DNA of 64,000 nucleotides, taken from contig JACPKY010000002.1 in the NCBI GenBank assembly GCA_016186795.1, forward strand, positions 569,814-633,813, read 5' to 3'. This DNA comes from Candidatus Gottesmanbacteria bacterium (GTDB lineage Bacteria > Patescibacteria > Microgenomatia > 2-02-FULL-39-11). A program made the translations under genes and the position numbers. Under the pieces are notes generated by a model. The model did not search any database and was not told the DNA's origin. It worked only from the letters and a program-made list of their open reading frames with translations. Position 1 is the stretch's first letter. The number at the start of each line of letters is the position of its first letter. This document shows positions 23,595 through 32,292 of this stretch, piece after piece.

Positions 23595-24716
23595 ATGAAC
23601 GATCCTCTTCAACCTGAAACTGACCAAACATACCAATTCACACCCCACTATAAAAAAGCAAAAAAAATAATTATCTTTGCAGCTGTGTTGATAGCGCTTT
23701 CTGTTATCGGAGGGGTGTATTTTTTGATACTTTCTACTAAAAACCAATATGCACTAACATCTTTTACACAAATCTCGACATTCACGCCAACTTCAATACC
23801 TACCCCATTTCCTTTTCGTGACATTACTATTCCTTACCTTCGAGAGAGATCCTACCAAAGCAGCTTAGGTGATCTGGAAAAAATATCTGAAAGCGGAAAC
23901 TATACCTCATATGTGACAAATTACGACTCAGATGGTCTGAAAATTTCCGGACTTTTAACAAAGCCTTTAGGCGAAATGCCTAGTCAAGGATGGCCAGCAA
24001 TTATCTTTGTTCACGGATATATCCCACCAAAAACTTACCAAACAACCAGTCAATATTCTGATTACGTTGACTACTTAGCAAGAAACGGCTTCGTTATTTT
24101 TAAAATTGACCTTCGGGGACACGGAAACTCCGAGGGAGAACCAAGCGGTGCATATTACTCCTCTGATTACATCGTAGATGTGCTCAATGCATACAACGCT
24201 CTTGAATCAAGTCCATTTGTAAATCCTAAAAAGATTGGCCTATGGGGACATAGTATGGCAGGGAATGTTGTACTAAGGAGCATGGCTTCTAAACCTACAA
24301 TTCCCGCAGTTGTTATCTGGGCTGGAGCGGTTTATTCATATGTTGATTTCAGAGAATATGGGATTTCTGATGCAAGTTACCAACCTCCGCAAATGAGCTC
24401 TGAAAGAGTAAGAAAAAGACAACAACTTCTTGATACTTACGGTCAACCCAGCGAGGAAAGTTTCTTTTGGAATCAGGTTGCCCCAACAAACTATCTCTCA
24501 GAGTTAAAAGGTGCAATTCAAATTCACCATGCCGCAGATGACGATGTCGTAGATATAGCGTATAGTCGGAATTTAATTTCCCTTCTTAGTAAAACTTCTG
24601 TTCCAAACGAATTCCACGAATACCCTCAAGGAGGACATAACTTGACAGGAAGTAGCTTTACTCTTGCAATGGATAATACCATAGAGTTTTTCCGAAAATA
24701 TCTCGATTCGAAATAA
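23595..24716 (+). CDS. Membrane-anchored alpha/beta hydrolase (S9-like), paralogue 1
   Basis: A 373-aa protein with one N-terminal membrane helix (IIIFAAVLIALSVIGGVYFL), then an alpha/beta hydrolase domain outside the membrane. The oxyanion region is FVHGYIPPKTYQ. The nucleophile elbow is GHSMAG, the acid is in HHAADDDVVD and the His in GGHNLTG, a complete catalytic triad. It resembles dienelactone hydrolase/prolyl oligopeptidase esterases. A second copy with the same layout lies at 27896-28999. Substrates are unknown. Confidence 0.88.
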   Translation: MNDPLQPETDQTYQFTPHYKKAKKIIIFAAVLIALSVIGGVYFLILSTKNQYALTSFTQISTFTPTSIPTPFPFRDITIPYLRERSYQSSLGDLEKISESGNYTSYVTNYDSDGLKISGLLTKPLGEMPSQGWPAIIFVHGYIPPKTYQTTSQYSDYVDYLARNGFVIFKIDLRGHGNSEGEPSGAYYSSDYIVDVLNAYNALESSPFVNPKKIGLWGHSMAGNVVLRSMASKPTIPAVVIWAGAVYSYVDFREYGISDASYQPPQMSSERVRKRQQLLDTYGQPSEESFFWNQVAPTNYLSELKGAIQIHHAADDDVVDIAYSRNLISLLSKTSVPNEFHEYPQGGHNLTGSSFTLAMDNTIEFFRKYLDSK

Positions 24717-24724
24717 CAAATAAT

Positions 24725-24732
24725 GGTATAAT
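24725..24732 (+). promoter_or_regulatory. Extended -10 promoter of the 88-aa gene
   Basis: GGTATAAT, part of the extended -10 TGGTATAAT, has its hexamer at 24727-24732 and lies 6 nt before the ATG at 24739. Transcription should begin at the start codon itself. Confidence 0.65.
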
Positions 24733-24738
24733 TTCCGT

Positions 24739-25005
24739 ATGCCGTATATCGAAAAAAGTGAACGTCCAAAAGTAGATTCACTTGTAAGTCCTCTCATTAC
24801 CTACTTACAATCTCTTCCCGTGGAAAAACAGGATGGGACAGTAAATTATGCTGTCACAAAAATTGTGAAACATCTCTATCCGCAAAAGTACTTTCATCTC
24901 AATAGAGCGTTGGGAGTACTTACTGCTATTACTCATGAGCTATATAGGAAAATAGTTGGGCCGTATGAAGATACCAAAATCTCTCAAAATGGCGAGGTTG
25001 AGTAA
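24739..25005 (+). CDS. Small conserved protein, DUF6899-like
   Basis: An 88-aa soluble protein beginning MPYIEKSERPKVDSLVSPL with GTVNYAVTKIVKHLY, a central LNRALGVLTAITHELYRK and a closing GPYEDTKISQNGEVE. This resembles the DUF6899 family as I remember it from candidate-phyla genomes (NY...T, LNRA.GVL, ELYRR.v.PYED.K...NG). No function is known. It has a strong extended -10 promoter and is followed after 6 nt by the sugar dehydrogenase gene. Confidence 0.75.
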   Translation: MPYIEKSERPKVDSLVSPLITYLQSLPVEKQDGTVNYAVTKIVKHLYPQKYFHLNRALGVLTAITHELYRKIVGPYEDTKISQNGEVE

Positions 25006-25011
25006 AATAGT

Positions 25012-26145
25012 ATGATGAAGATTTTTGTAGTAGGAATATTACTTGTAATTGCTGCGGGAATCTTTCTTGCAAAATCACAAACCAGGGTAAATATCCTCCC
25101 AGTTCCGACCCCTGTTCGCATTACGCAAATAACAACTCCTACGCAAACTGATTTGCAAACTCAAACTATTGCTGAAAATCTTGATACGCCATGGGCTATC
25201 GCATTTCTTTCCGATAAGAGTATGCTTATTACAGAACGTAAAGGCAGTATAAGACGTGTAAACGCTTCTGGAGAATTAGAAAATAACCCTATTGCCACAA
25301 TTACCAATGCGAGAGAGATTGGCGAGGGGGGGCTTTTGGGAATTACCCTTCACCCCGACTTCTCTTCCAATCCCTATATTTATCTGTACTATACCTACAG
25401 TAACTCAGATGATGATACGTTAAATCGGGTAGTTCGGATGACATACGATAATGGAACTCTTTCTAATGAAACTATTATTGTCAATGCCATCCCTGGAGCT
25501 GCCAATCATAACGGAGGACGTATTAAATTCGGACCAGATTCTTTTCTCTATATAGGAACCGGAGATGCCCAAAATCCATCTCAAGCGCAAGATACTTCCA
25601 CACTTGGTGGAAAAATACTGCGCGTCACTGACGAAGGAAAACCGGCTCCCGACAATGCTTTTGGCAACCCAGTATTTTCTTACGGCCATAGAAACGTTCA
25701 GGGACTGGCATGGAATAGCGATGGAACTCTCTGGGCAACAGAACATGGAAGATCAGGTGCATTGTCAGGACTTGATGAACTTAATCTTATTCAACTTGGA
25801 AAAAATTACGGCTGGCCGGAAATTCAAGGAAATGAAACTCGAAGCGGGATGGAGACTCCTTATAAAAATTCCGGTGCACAAACTTGGGCCCCAGCTGGGG
25901 CAGCATTTATTGGGAACTCTCTTTTTTATGGAGGTCTTCGGGGAGAAACCCTCTATGAAGCGATTATTATCGATAATGATGTGAAAGAAATCAAAGAGCA
26001 TTTTAAAGGACAGTTGGGAAGAATCAGAGAAGTCATCGCAGGTTTTGATGGAATGCTTTATATCACAACGAGTAATAACGATGGACGAGGAAATCCGCAT
26101 CCTGCGGATGATAAAATAATCAGGGTAAATCCTCAACTGTTATAA
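25012..26145 (+). CDS. PQQ-dependent sugar dehydrogenase-like protein (GSDH family)
   Basis: A 377-aa beta-propeller protein of the glucose/sorbosone dehydrogenase family. An N-terminal hydrophobic segment (IFVVGILLVIAAGIFLA) exports or anchors it. Signature blocks are ENLDTPWAIAFL, GEGGLLGITLHPDF, NHNGGRIKFGPD, LYIGTGDAQNPS, SYGHRNVQGLAW, EHGRSGALSGLDELN and NYGWPEI. The His in NHNGG is the usual catalytic base. Without visible PQQ synthesis genes it may rely on imported PQQ or use another function. Two adjacent ATGs (25012, 25015) are possible starts. It overlaps the convergent membrane gene by 6 nt. Confidence 0.9.
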   Translation: MMKIFVVGILLVIAAGIFLAKSQTRVNILPVPTPVRITQITTPTQTDLQTQTIAENLDTPWAIAFLSDKSMLITERKGSIRRVNASGELENNPIATITNAREIGEGGLLGITLHPDFSSNPYIYLYYTYSNSDDDTLNRVVRMTYDNGTLSNETIIVNAIPGAANHNGGRIKFGPDSFLYIGTGDAQNPSQAQDTSTLGGKILRVTDEGKPAPDNAFGNPVFSYGHRNVQGLAWNSDGTLWATEHGRSGALSGLDELNLIQLGKNYGWPEIQGNETRSGMETPYKNSGAQTWAPAGAAFIGNSLFYGGLRGETLYEAIIIDNDVKEIKEHFKGQLGRIREVIAGFDGMLYITTSNNDGRGNPHPADDKIIRVNPQLL

Positions 26146-26844
26146 GACTCGCACCACCAAAGCGGCAAATCCTCCTAAACAGTAGGCCAAAGTGGTATAA
26201 GTAATGACAGGATATTTGAGAAAGTTTCGCCGGATTTGAAAGAACATGTAGAACGAAAAAAGAGCGATAAAAAGTGTGTAAATTAATCCCACAAGAACTC
26301 TATCGAATGCAGCATAGGCAAAGATGGCTAGGGAGTAGAAACAGGCATTAATCAATGCAATTGTCATATCTTTTTTCGTAAATTTTATATATTGCTTATA
26401 TTTTTCCAAGAGAAGTATGGGAATAACCATAAGTGCTCCGCCGAAAAAGTAAAAAATATTTCCGGTGTAGTAATCGTTGAAGAAAAAGTTGCCGCACAGT
26501 TCCCCTTTCACTTCCCGAACATCACAGTAATTATTGAATAAGAAACTCGCAATCTCATGAACCCCATTGCCTGTTGCATAAAAGTACACCCCAATAAGAA
26601 AGAATAAAAAGAGGAAAAACCCTTTCTTTTCGCCGATAACGGCAAAATTTCCTGTAATTTCCCTGAGGATAAAAAACGGCAAAAGAACAGTAAAAAGGAT
26701 CAGCGTTGTCATTTGTACTATTTCATGAAGACGGAGGAAATTATACGGTTGGAGAAGAATTTTCCCTGTAAAAGAAAACCTTTCAACGGTAACAAGAAGT
26801 ACATTAAGGGAAGAAAGGGTAAAAATCCAATTTAGTCGTTTCAT
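26140..26844 (-). CDS. Multi-pass membrane protein of unknown function
   Basis: A 234-aa protein with about seven hydrophobic helices. The first is LNWIFTLSSLNVLLVTVE, and later ones include FFLFLFFLIGVYFYATG and YSLAIFAYAAF. A loop between the third and fourth carries VREVKGELCGNFFFNDYY. I do not recognise the family. The promoter region has TATACT and TATTAT boxes 6 and 9 nt before the ATG. It is convergent with the sugar dehydrogenase gene. Confidence 0.6.
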   Translation of the reverse strand: MKRLNWIFTLSSLNVLLVTVERFSFTGKILLQPYNFLRLHEIVQMTTLILFTVLLPFFILREITGNFAVIGEKKGFFLFLFFLIGVYFYATGNGVHEIASFLFNNYCDVREVKGELCGNFFFNDYYTGNIFYFFGGALMVIPILLLEKYKQYIKFTKKDMTIALINACFYSLAIFAYAAFDRVLVGLIYTLFIALFSFYMFFQIRRNFLKYPVITYTTLAYCLGGFAALVVRVL

Positions 26845-26876
26845 TCATACAGTATAATACAAAATCTACGCCGCAT

Positions 26877-26902
26877 GCAGCTCCCGAGTAATCGGGAGCT
26901 GC
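26877..26902. other. Strong hairpin after the Spy-like gene
   Basis: GCAGCTCCCGA-GTAA-TCGGGAGCTGC makes a perfect 11-bp stem with a 4-nt loop. It sits about 20 bp below the stop of the minus-strand Spy-like gene. Neither strand has a U-tract directly after the stem, so it is not a standard intrinsic terminator; it may still stop polymerase or protect the mRNA 3' end. Confidence 0.5.
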
Positions 26903-26920
26903 AATAGAAAAAAACTATCC

Positions 26921-27397
26921 TTACCACATACCCATTTTCATAAAGATATGTCCCTTGAATCCGCCGAAAAGATATTTTACATCAATACCGTTTTGTTTAG
27001 CCCAAGACTCAAGATCCTGTTTTTGTGATTGAAAAACTTGACGTCGTTCATCTCGTGTCATATTCTTCCATGTTTCAATATTTGCTTGGTGCTTTGCTTG
27101 CAACTCTTGTCGCTTGGAGATAATTGCCTTTTTTTGATCCTCAGTTAATTTCCCATCTTTTACCTCCTGATCAAGCATCGTCACAAAACGAGTTTCCATC
27201 TGGCTTCTTCGCTCTTCAAATGCTTCATCAAAAACTTCTTGCACATCGCTTTCCTTCAACCCAAACCGTTGGACAAGTTTCTCTATGATAGATTGATAGC
27301 GAGTCGAAGTATCCTGAGCAAAAACTTTTTCTCCTCCAAAAAGCACTAAACCTCCAAGCGCAATAAAACTGATTATAATAAGAAGTTTACCTCTCAC
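26921..27397 (-). CDS. Secreted Spy/CpxP-like helical protein
   Basis: A 158-aa exported protein with signal segment KLLIIISFIALGGLVLF and a likely cleavage after VFAQD. The mature part is highly charged and helical (ESDVQEVFDEAFEERRSQM, EQKKAIISKRQELQAKH), like Spy/LTXXQ-type envelope chaperones and DUF2680 proteins. I chose the GTG at 27397 because a GGGGGTGAT Shine-Dalgarno site lies 7 nt before it; an upstream in-frame ATG at 27415 has none. It ends an operon-like series with the DUF5666 and exporter genes, which suggests an envelope stress role. Confidence 0.65.
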   Translation of the reverse strand: MRGKLLIIISFIALGGLVLFGGEKVFAQDTSTRYQSIIEKLVQRFGLKESDVQEVFDEAFEERRSQMETRFVTMLDQEVKDGKLTEDQKKAIISKRQELQAKHQANIETWKNMTRDERRQVFQSQKQDLESWAKQNGIDVKYLFGGFKGHIFMKMGMW

Positions 27398-27472
27398 TCT
27401 ATCACCCCCTTTCATGTCAATATACTAGATGATCAAACTGAAAAAATGCTTAAATATAAAGCAGAAGGAAAA

Positions 27473-27892
27473 TTACTGCGGGGTCGAATCATTTCCTATA
27501 CCACGAAAAACTGGATTGAGTTGAATATTTTCTGCAGTAATACTTCCATCAGGGTTTTCAGTTCCAAAAGCGGCTACTTTCTCACCTACTTTTAACTCTG
27601 TTCTTTCTACCTGACTGGTTTTATTAATTTCCGTTTTATCAGAAAGTAGAACAATTCTACTTCCTCCATCTTGCAGTTTCACTGTAATGGAGTTTTCATC
27701 TTGACGAATTATTTCTCCACTAACCGGTCGAGAACCCATCATTCGATTCTCTCGTTGTCCATTACCCAACATTCCAAATTGTCGAGTAAACGTAGGTTCC
27801 TTACTTTCCTGATACTTCGAACCAGCAAAAAACGCACCTACTCCCACAATGCAAACGGCACCAATGAAAAATGCCAAAGTATTTTTCTTCAT
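27473..27892 (-). CDS. DUF5666-like anchored protein
   Basis: A 139-aa protein with an N-terminal membrane helix (LAFFIGAVCIVGVGAFFAG) and an extracellular DUF5666-like beta domain: PVSGEIIRQDENSITVKLQD, RIVLLSDKTEINK, then LKVGEKVAAFG and NPDGSITAENIQL. The Met-rich MLGNGQRENRMMGSRP piece could bind metal. Translation is set by AGGAGGTGA 8 nt before the ATG, and that site is built from the last codons of the hydrolase gene upstream. It therefore belongs to the same mRNA as the exporter genes. Confidence 0.75.
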   Translation of the reverse strand: MKKNTLAFFIGAVCIVGVGAFFAGSKYQESKEPTFTRQFGMLGNGQRENRMMGSRPVSGEIIRQDENSITVKLQDGGSRIVLLSDKTEINKTSQVERTELKVGEKVAAFGTENPDGSITAENIQLNPVFRGIGNDSTPQ

Positions 27893-27895
27893 ACA

Positions 27896-28999
27896 CTATT
27901 CACCTCCTACCTCATTGTTTTTCAGATATCTATCAAAGAACTCAACCGATCGACCCATGGCAGTACTGAAATTATTACTTATATTATGATCATCACCTGG
28001 ATATAGATATAATTGACTCTCTCTCCCAACGCTTTTGAGCCCCTCATGTAACTTTTCGGAATATGTAACCGGAACGGACGTGTCATCTGTACCATGATGG
28101 AGCTGGATGGGACCAGATACATCTTTCAAGTAGGCATTTGCGGAAATTGAGTTCCAAAACTCTGGATTATCCTCTGGCTCTCCGTATTGATCAACCAGAC
28201 TCTGTCGCCAACCCCTAGATGATCCTGTTGGAAATGAAGTCACGAAAGAAGTTCTTCGTCTCCAGTTATTGAGTAAATCAGGATAGGAAGCAACCACACC
28301 TGCCCAAATCACTCCAGCTTTTATATCTCGACTTACAACCATGGCGCGAAGAGTAATATATCCACCCAGAGAATGTCCCCACATGCCGATATTTTCTGGA
28401 TCGACAATCTGCTCTGAATCTCTATCGGGATCTTTTAATCTTTTAATTGCAGAAACAGCATTAAGAATATCAACTGTGTATCCACTTGATCCGTAAGCAC
28501 CGGTTGCTTGTCCCTCAGAGTTTCCGTGACCTCGATAATCTGATCGGAAGACGATGTATCCGTTCCTTGAAAACCCATCGGTATAGGCAATGTATCGCTC
28601 GGTCGTTTTATATTCTCTTGGTGGGATATATCCGTGATTGAAAATAATGACAGGATACCCATTTTTAGGTTTTTCACCAATAGGAATAGTAAGGAGAGCA
28701 TAGATTTTCAACCCTTCCGATTTGTACGAAGCAATATACCGCTTGTAATTTGATCCCGGAGAAAGAGTTTCTTCGATTGTTATGTCACTTCCCGGATATT
28801 CTCTACTTTTTAAGTTTTTAATTGAAAGCGGATGTTTTTCTCCTTCAAAAAGTCCTCCTTCACCTTCCTGATTTCCGTAATCTGTTCCACCATCTACAAC
28901 CTGATTCTTTTTCAAATCAACAATACTTACAAAAAATAATAAACCTGCCCCTAGGAGGACTATACTAATAACAATCTTTTTGAGATTTATGTCATTCAT
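27896..28999 (-). CDS. Membrane-anchored alpha/beta hydrolase, paralogue 2
   Basis: A 367-aa paralogue of the hydrolase at 23595. The N-terminal helix is IVISIVLLGAGLLFFVSIV. The hydrolase domain has NHGYIPPREYK, GHGNSEGQATGAYGSSGY, nucleophile GHSLGG, acid region HHGTDDTSVP and the His in GDDHNIS. I start it at 28999 (MNDINLKK), where the ATG overlaps the permease stop as ATGA; a longer reading would extend into the permease gene. It is co-transcribed with the MacB-like exporter, which may supply or remove its substrate. Confidence 0.87.
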   Translation of the reverse strand: MNDINLKKIVISIVLLGAGLLFFVSIVDLKKNQVVDGGTDYGNQEGEGGLFEGEKHPLSIKNLKSREYPGSDITIEETLSPGSNYKRYIASYKSEGLKIYALLTIPIGEKPKNGYPVIIFNHGYIPPREYKTTERYIAYTDGFSRNGYIVFRSDYRGHGNSEGQATGAYGSSGYTVDILNAVSAIKRLKDPDRDSEQIVDPENIGMWGHSLGGYITLRAMVVSRDIKAGVIWAGVVASYPDLLNNWRRRTSFVTSFPTGSSRGWRQSLVDQYGEPEDNPEFWNSISANAYLKDVSGPIQLHHGTDDTSVPVTYSEKLHEGLKSVGRESQLYLYPGDDHNISNNFSTAMGRSVEFFDRYLKNNEVGGE

Positions 29000-30215
29000 A
29001 TCGTAATGCTTCGATAGGCTGTAAGTTTGAGGCTTTTCTTGCAGGGTACCACCCAAAAAGTATGCCGATTGCAGAAGACACAACAATTGCTAAAAGAATT
29101 GATTGAATCGAGATAATAAACGGCAGGCTGATAAATGATGAAAGTATGTAAGAAATGAAAATCCCTAGTATCATTCCTATGAAACCACCAACTATGGTAA
29201 GCATACTTGCTTCTATAAGAAATTGAGCAACAAGTATCCTCTTTGTAGCACCCAATGCTTTTCGAAGACCAATTTCGCGCGTCCGTTCTGTCACCGTCAC
29301 AAGCATAATGTTCATAATACCAATCCCTCCCACAAGGAGGGAAATAGCTGCAATTCCAGAAAGAAGCGCTGTAAATGTCCCTGTTGCAGAGGATACAGTG
29401 TTAAGAATATCTTGCTGGGAAAATATCATAAAGTCGGCACTTCCCGGATCACTCAAATTATGACGGGATAAAAGAAGATACCCAACTTCATTTTGTGCAT
29501 CTACCATAAGATCTGCACTCTTTGCCTCAAGACCAATGCTAGCTAAGTAATTGACGCCAAAAATTACCTTCTGCGCAACTGGAAGGGGAACATAGACGAT
29601 ATCATCTTGATTTTGAAATCCGCTACCTCCTTTTGATGTTGTCAGACCAATGATAGTAAATGTCTGACTTCCGATCCGCATCGTCTGTCCTACAGGATCA
29701 ACCCCTTCACCAAATAGAGTTGACGCAACTTGTGGTCCTACGACCGCCACTCTTGAAAGACTGTCAATATCTCTTTGCGTAATAAAGCTTCCTGTAGTAA
29801 GAGTTATTTTATGGACTTGACTATATACCGGTACGACTCCGATAACTTGAGTATTTGTGTTATTTCCTCCTGTTGTTACTTGTATCCTTCGGGAAAATTC
29901 GGGGGAAACATTTTTAATTGTCGTGATTTGAGGTGATTCTGCAATAGCTTGCGCATCCTCGTTTGTGAGAGTTGTGACTCCACCAATTGCTCCACGCACG
30001 GCACCAGATCTTGGTGACCCTGGCATCACTGTCAATAAATTTGCACCAAGAGATTGAATCTGCGATGTCACAGACTCGGACGCAGCCTGGCCGAGAGATA
30101 TTAGCGCAATAACACTTGCAATCCCGATCACTATGCCTAATGCAGCAAGACCTGTACGGAGTTTGTTTACCGTAAGAGTGCCTATGCTTTCGATAATTAA
30201 TTCCGAAAAATCCAT
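28992..30215 (-). CDS. MacB/FtsX-type ABC transporter permease
   Basis: A 407-aa permease of the MacB family without a fused ATPase. The first helix is in LRTGLAALGIVIGIASVIALIS, followed by a MacB-PCD extracytoplasmic domain (residues about 45-250) and three C-terminal helices with GGIGIMNIMLVTVTERTREIGLRK, the FtsX signature. It works with the ATPase and HlyD-type adaptor encoded upstream. Such systems move peptides or lipids by mechanotransmission. It lies 12 nt after the ATPase gene. Confidence 0.93.
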   Translation of the reverse strand: MDFSELIIESIGTLTVNKLRTGLAALGIVIGIASVIALISLGQAASESVTSQIQSLGANLLTVMPGSPRSGAVRGAIGGVTTLTNEDAQAIAESPQITTIKNVSPEFSRRIQVTTGGNNTNTQVIGVVPVYSQVHKITLTTGSFITQRDIDSLSRVAVVGPQVASTLFGEGVDPVGQTMRIGSQTFTIIGLTTSKGGSGFQNQDDIVYVPLPVAQKVIFGVNYLASIGLEAKSADLMVDAQNEVGYLLLSRHNLSDPGSADFMIFSQQDILNTVSSATGTFTALLSGIAAISLLVGGIGIMNIMLVTVTERTREIGLRKALGATKRILVAQFLIEASMLTIVGGFIGMILGIFISYILSSFISLPFIISIQSILLAIVVSSAIGILFGWYPARKASNLQPIEALRYE

Positions 30216-30227
30216 TGTCGATAAATT

Positions 30228-30926
30228 CTAATTTTTTATTTTTTTCTGTTTTCCGTTTTTTCCATCTGTCACAATCTTTCCATCTCGTATATGAATAATT
30301 CTCTTGGCATGTTGGGCAATATCATGTTCGTGTGTAATCATGACAATTGTATGTCCTTCCTTATTCAATTTTTGGAAAATCCCCATTATTTCTTCAGCTT
30401 GGATACTTGCAATATTTCCTGTAGGCTCATCGGCAAGAACAATTGCAGGATTCATGACAAGCGCACGGGCAATCGCAACTCTCTGTTGTTGACCTCCTGA
30501 AAGTTGGTTTGACATATGATGCAAACGGTTCCCAAGTCCTACCATTTCCAGATATTTTTGGGCCTGCCCTTCACGTTCTTTCTTGGGTACTCCACCATAT
30601 ACCATGGGCAACATTACGTTTTTTAGCGCTGTTATTCTTGGAAGAAGATTGTATGCTTGGAAAACAAATCCAATTTTCCGATTGCGGATACCTGCTAAAT
30701 CATCATCAGAAAGTCTCGAGACATTTTCTCCATCAAGAATATATTCTCCTTGAGTTGGTAAATCCAATGCACCAAGAATATGCATAAGAGTAGATTTTCC
30801 AGATCCCGATGGACCCATAATGGCGACAAACTCTCCTTTTTTTATCTCAAAAGAAATATTTGATAGAGCCACAGTTTCAACTGAATCCATTTTGTAAACT
30901 TTGGATATATGGGAAATTTTGATCAT
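30228..30926 (-). CDS. MacB/LolD-type ABC transporter ATPase
   Basis: A 232-aa ATPase with Walker A GPSGSGKSTLMHILG, Q-loop GFVFQAYNLLPRITA, signature LSGGQQQRVAIARALV, Walker B VLADEPTGNI and switch His in VMITHEHDI. These are the features of the LolD/MacB group. Walker B is followed by NIAS rather than the usual NLDS, a small deviation. It partners the permease at 28992. Confidence 0.94.
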   Translation of the reverse strand: MIKISHISKVYKMDSVETVALSNISFEIKKGEFVAIMGPSGSGKSTLMHILGALDLPTQGEYILDGENVSRLSDDDLAGIRNRKIGFVFQAYNLLPRITALKNVMLPMVYGGVPKKEREGQAQKYLEMVGLGNRLHHMSNQLSGGQQQRVAIARALVMNPAIVLADEPTGNIASIQAEEIMGIFQKLNKEGHTIVMITHEHDIAQHAKRIIHIRDGKIVTDGKNGKQKKIKN

Positions 30927-30941
30927 ACAAACTCTTGTGAG

Positions 30942-32249
30942 TTAGCGGACCATGCGAAATGCTCCACCGCCACCAAAACTGCTGAATGGAGATTGTGACT
31001 GATTCCTTTGTCCACCTGATGAGGTTATAGATGAAATACTAGTAACAATTGTTTCTCCTTCAGATATTCCCGACATAATTTCTATCTGAGTACCTGATGA
31101 TAATCCCGTTTCAACAGAAACCTGCTCGATTTTGCCATTTTTTAATACTCGAACATACGAGCTGTCATTTTGTGTCTGTACTGAACTTGATGGTACAAGT
31201 AACACATTATCTTTCCTTTGGGTAATAATATTTGCCGATGCGCTCATATTGGAAAAAATATTTGCCTCCTGGGTATCGAGTTTTATGACCGCTGGATACG
31301 TTGTCACTCCAGAATTCACCGTCCCGATTGTATCGATACTAACGACTTTCCCTGTAAACGTTTTTCCAGGAAAAGCATCAAAGGTAAGGGTTGCTGAATC
31401 TCCAATTTTTATTTTTGGTGTATCAATTTGAGTTACATCAACTTGAATTATTGGAGAAGCATTAGTCTGAATGCTCGCAATTTTTTGAGACGCAGCAGTA
31501 CCAGTTGTATTTGACTGAGAAGTCAAAACTGAACCAACCTGAAGTGAAAGACCTGTTACGGTACCTGAGATTGGAGCATACACTGTTGACGAAGTCTGCT
31601 GATAGGTTAACCACGATGCATTTACTGCTGTTTGGGCTTGAGAAACAACATTTTCTTGGTTTTTGTACTTCCCCTCAGTTGCCAACCAATCATCACTTGT
31701 ACTGATAAACTGTGGAAGCTGACGTGTATCAGTCTTGGGAGAACCATCAGGATTTTGGTATGTAGAGCTTTGGGCAATGTCCACATACGATTTCCATTTC
31801 GTAAGCATATCTGATTGAAGTGTATAGTAATTTACTTTGGCCGTTTCTAGTGCATTTTTTGCGCTTTGGTAGTTTGCTAATGCTTGCGATGCTCTCTGTT
31901 TCCCTACCAAATCTAACTCGATATCCAAAATTTTATCTCCAGTTCTGACGACTTGCCCATTTTCCACATAAATTTTCCTAACGACTCCAGATGCTTGGGT
32001 GTCTATTTTTGCACTATTTGCCTCCAATACCTGTCCGGACACTGTTACAGACACGATGAGAGTACCTTTTTGGGGTTGGGTTGTTTGATATTGAGGTATC
32101 GAAGTGGTACTCTCTTTTATTCTCACTGTGGCAAACCAACAAATAGAAAGAACAGCTACTATGAGAATGATTTTTGTACCAAGGGAACGTTTGATAAACC
32201 ATGAGGGTATCCCGAGGAATATATTTATTACGTTTCCCATAGTATGCAT
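30942..32249 (-). CDS. HlyD/MacA-type efflux adaptor protein
   Basis: A membrane-fusion protein with an N-terminal helix (GTKIILIVAVLSICWFA), a biotinyl-lipoyl-like domain (TQASGVVRKIYVENGQVVRTGD), a long helical hairpin (residues about 110-210) and a beta-barrel (VDVTQIDTPKIKIGDSATLT). The end is rich in Ser, Gly and Phe (SPFSSFGGGGAFRMVR). I chose the ATG at 32249; a TTG at 32261 and an ATG at 32240 are alternatives. A 14-bp palindrome spans the start region. Its promoter has a direct repeat like that of the response regulator gene, so the two operons are probably co-regulated. Confidence 0.9.
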   Translation of the reverse strand: MHTMGNVINIFLGIPSWFIKRSLGTKIILIVAVLSICWFATVRIKESTTSIPQYQTTQPQKGTLIVSVTVSGQVLEANSAKIDTQASGVVRKIYVENGQVVRTGDKILDIELDLVGKQRASQALANYQSAKNALETAKVNYYTLQSDMLTKWKSYVDIAQSSTYQNPDGSPKTDTRQLPQFISTSDDWLATEGKYKNQENVVSQAQTAVNASWLTYQQTSSTVYAPISGTVTGLSLQVGSVLTSQSNTTGTAASQKIASIQTNASPIIQVDVTQIDTPKIKIGDSATLTFDAFPGKTFTGKVVSIDTIGTVNSGVTTYPAVIKLDTQEANIFSNMSASANIITQRKDNVLLVPSSSVQTQNDSSYVRVLKNGKIEQVSVETGLSSGTQIEIMSGISEGETIVTSISSITSSGGQRNQSQSPFSSFGGGGAFRMVR

Positions 32250-32253
32250 ACTA
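32240..32253. promoter_or_regulatory. 14-bp palindrome over the adaptor start codon
   Basis: TAGTATGCATACTA (32240-32253) is a perfect 14-bp palindrome that includes two candidate ATG starts of the adaptor gene. It may be chance, an operator, or a small RNA hairpin controlling initiation. Confidence 0.35.
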
Positions 32254-32259
32254 CCTTTC

Positions 32260-32292
32260 AATGTATCGCGTAAATCTGAAATTTAGCTGAAA
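32260..32292 (-). promoter_or_regulatory. Adaptor-exporter promoter with response-regulator repeats
   Basis: Plus-strand ATCTGAAA (32274-32281) and AGCTGAAA (32285-32292) lie exactly 11 bp apart, and a -10 TACATT (32260-32265, minus strand) follows. The adaptor ATG at 32249 is 10 nt below. There is no good -35, as expected for an activated promoter. The repeats overlap the stop codon of the sensor kinase gene. Confidence 0.6.

Noticed and set aside
26877..26902. Classical intrinsic terminator
   Set aside because: The stem is strong but no U-tract follows on either strand, so I list it only as a hairpin.
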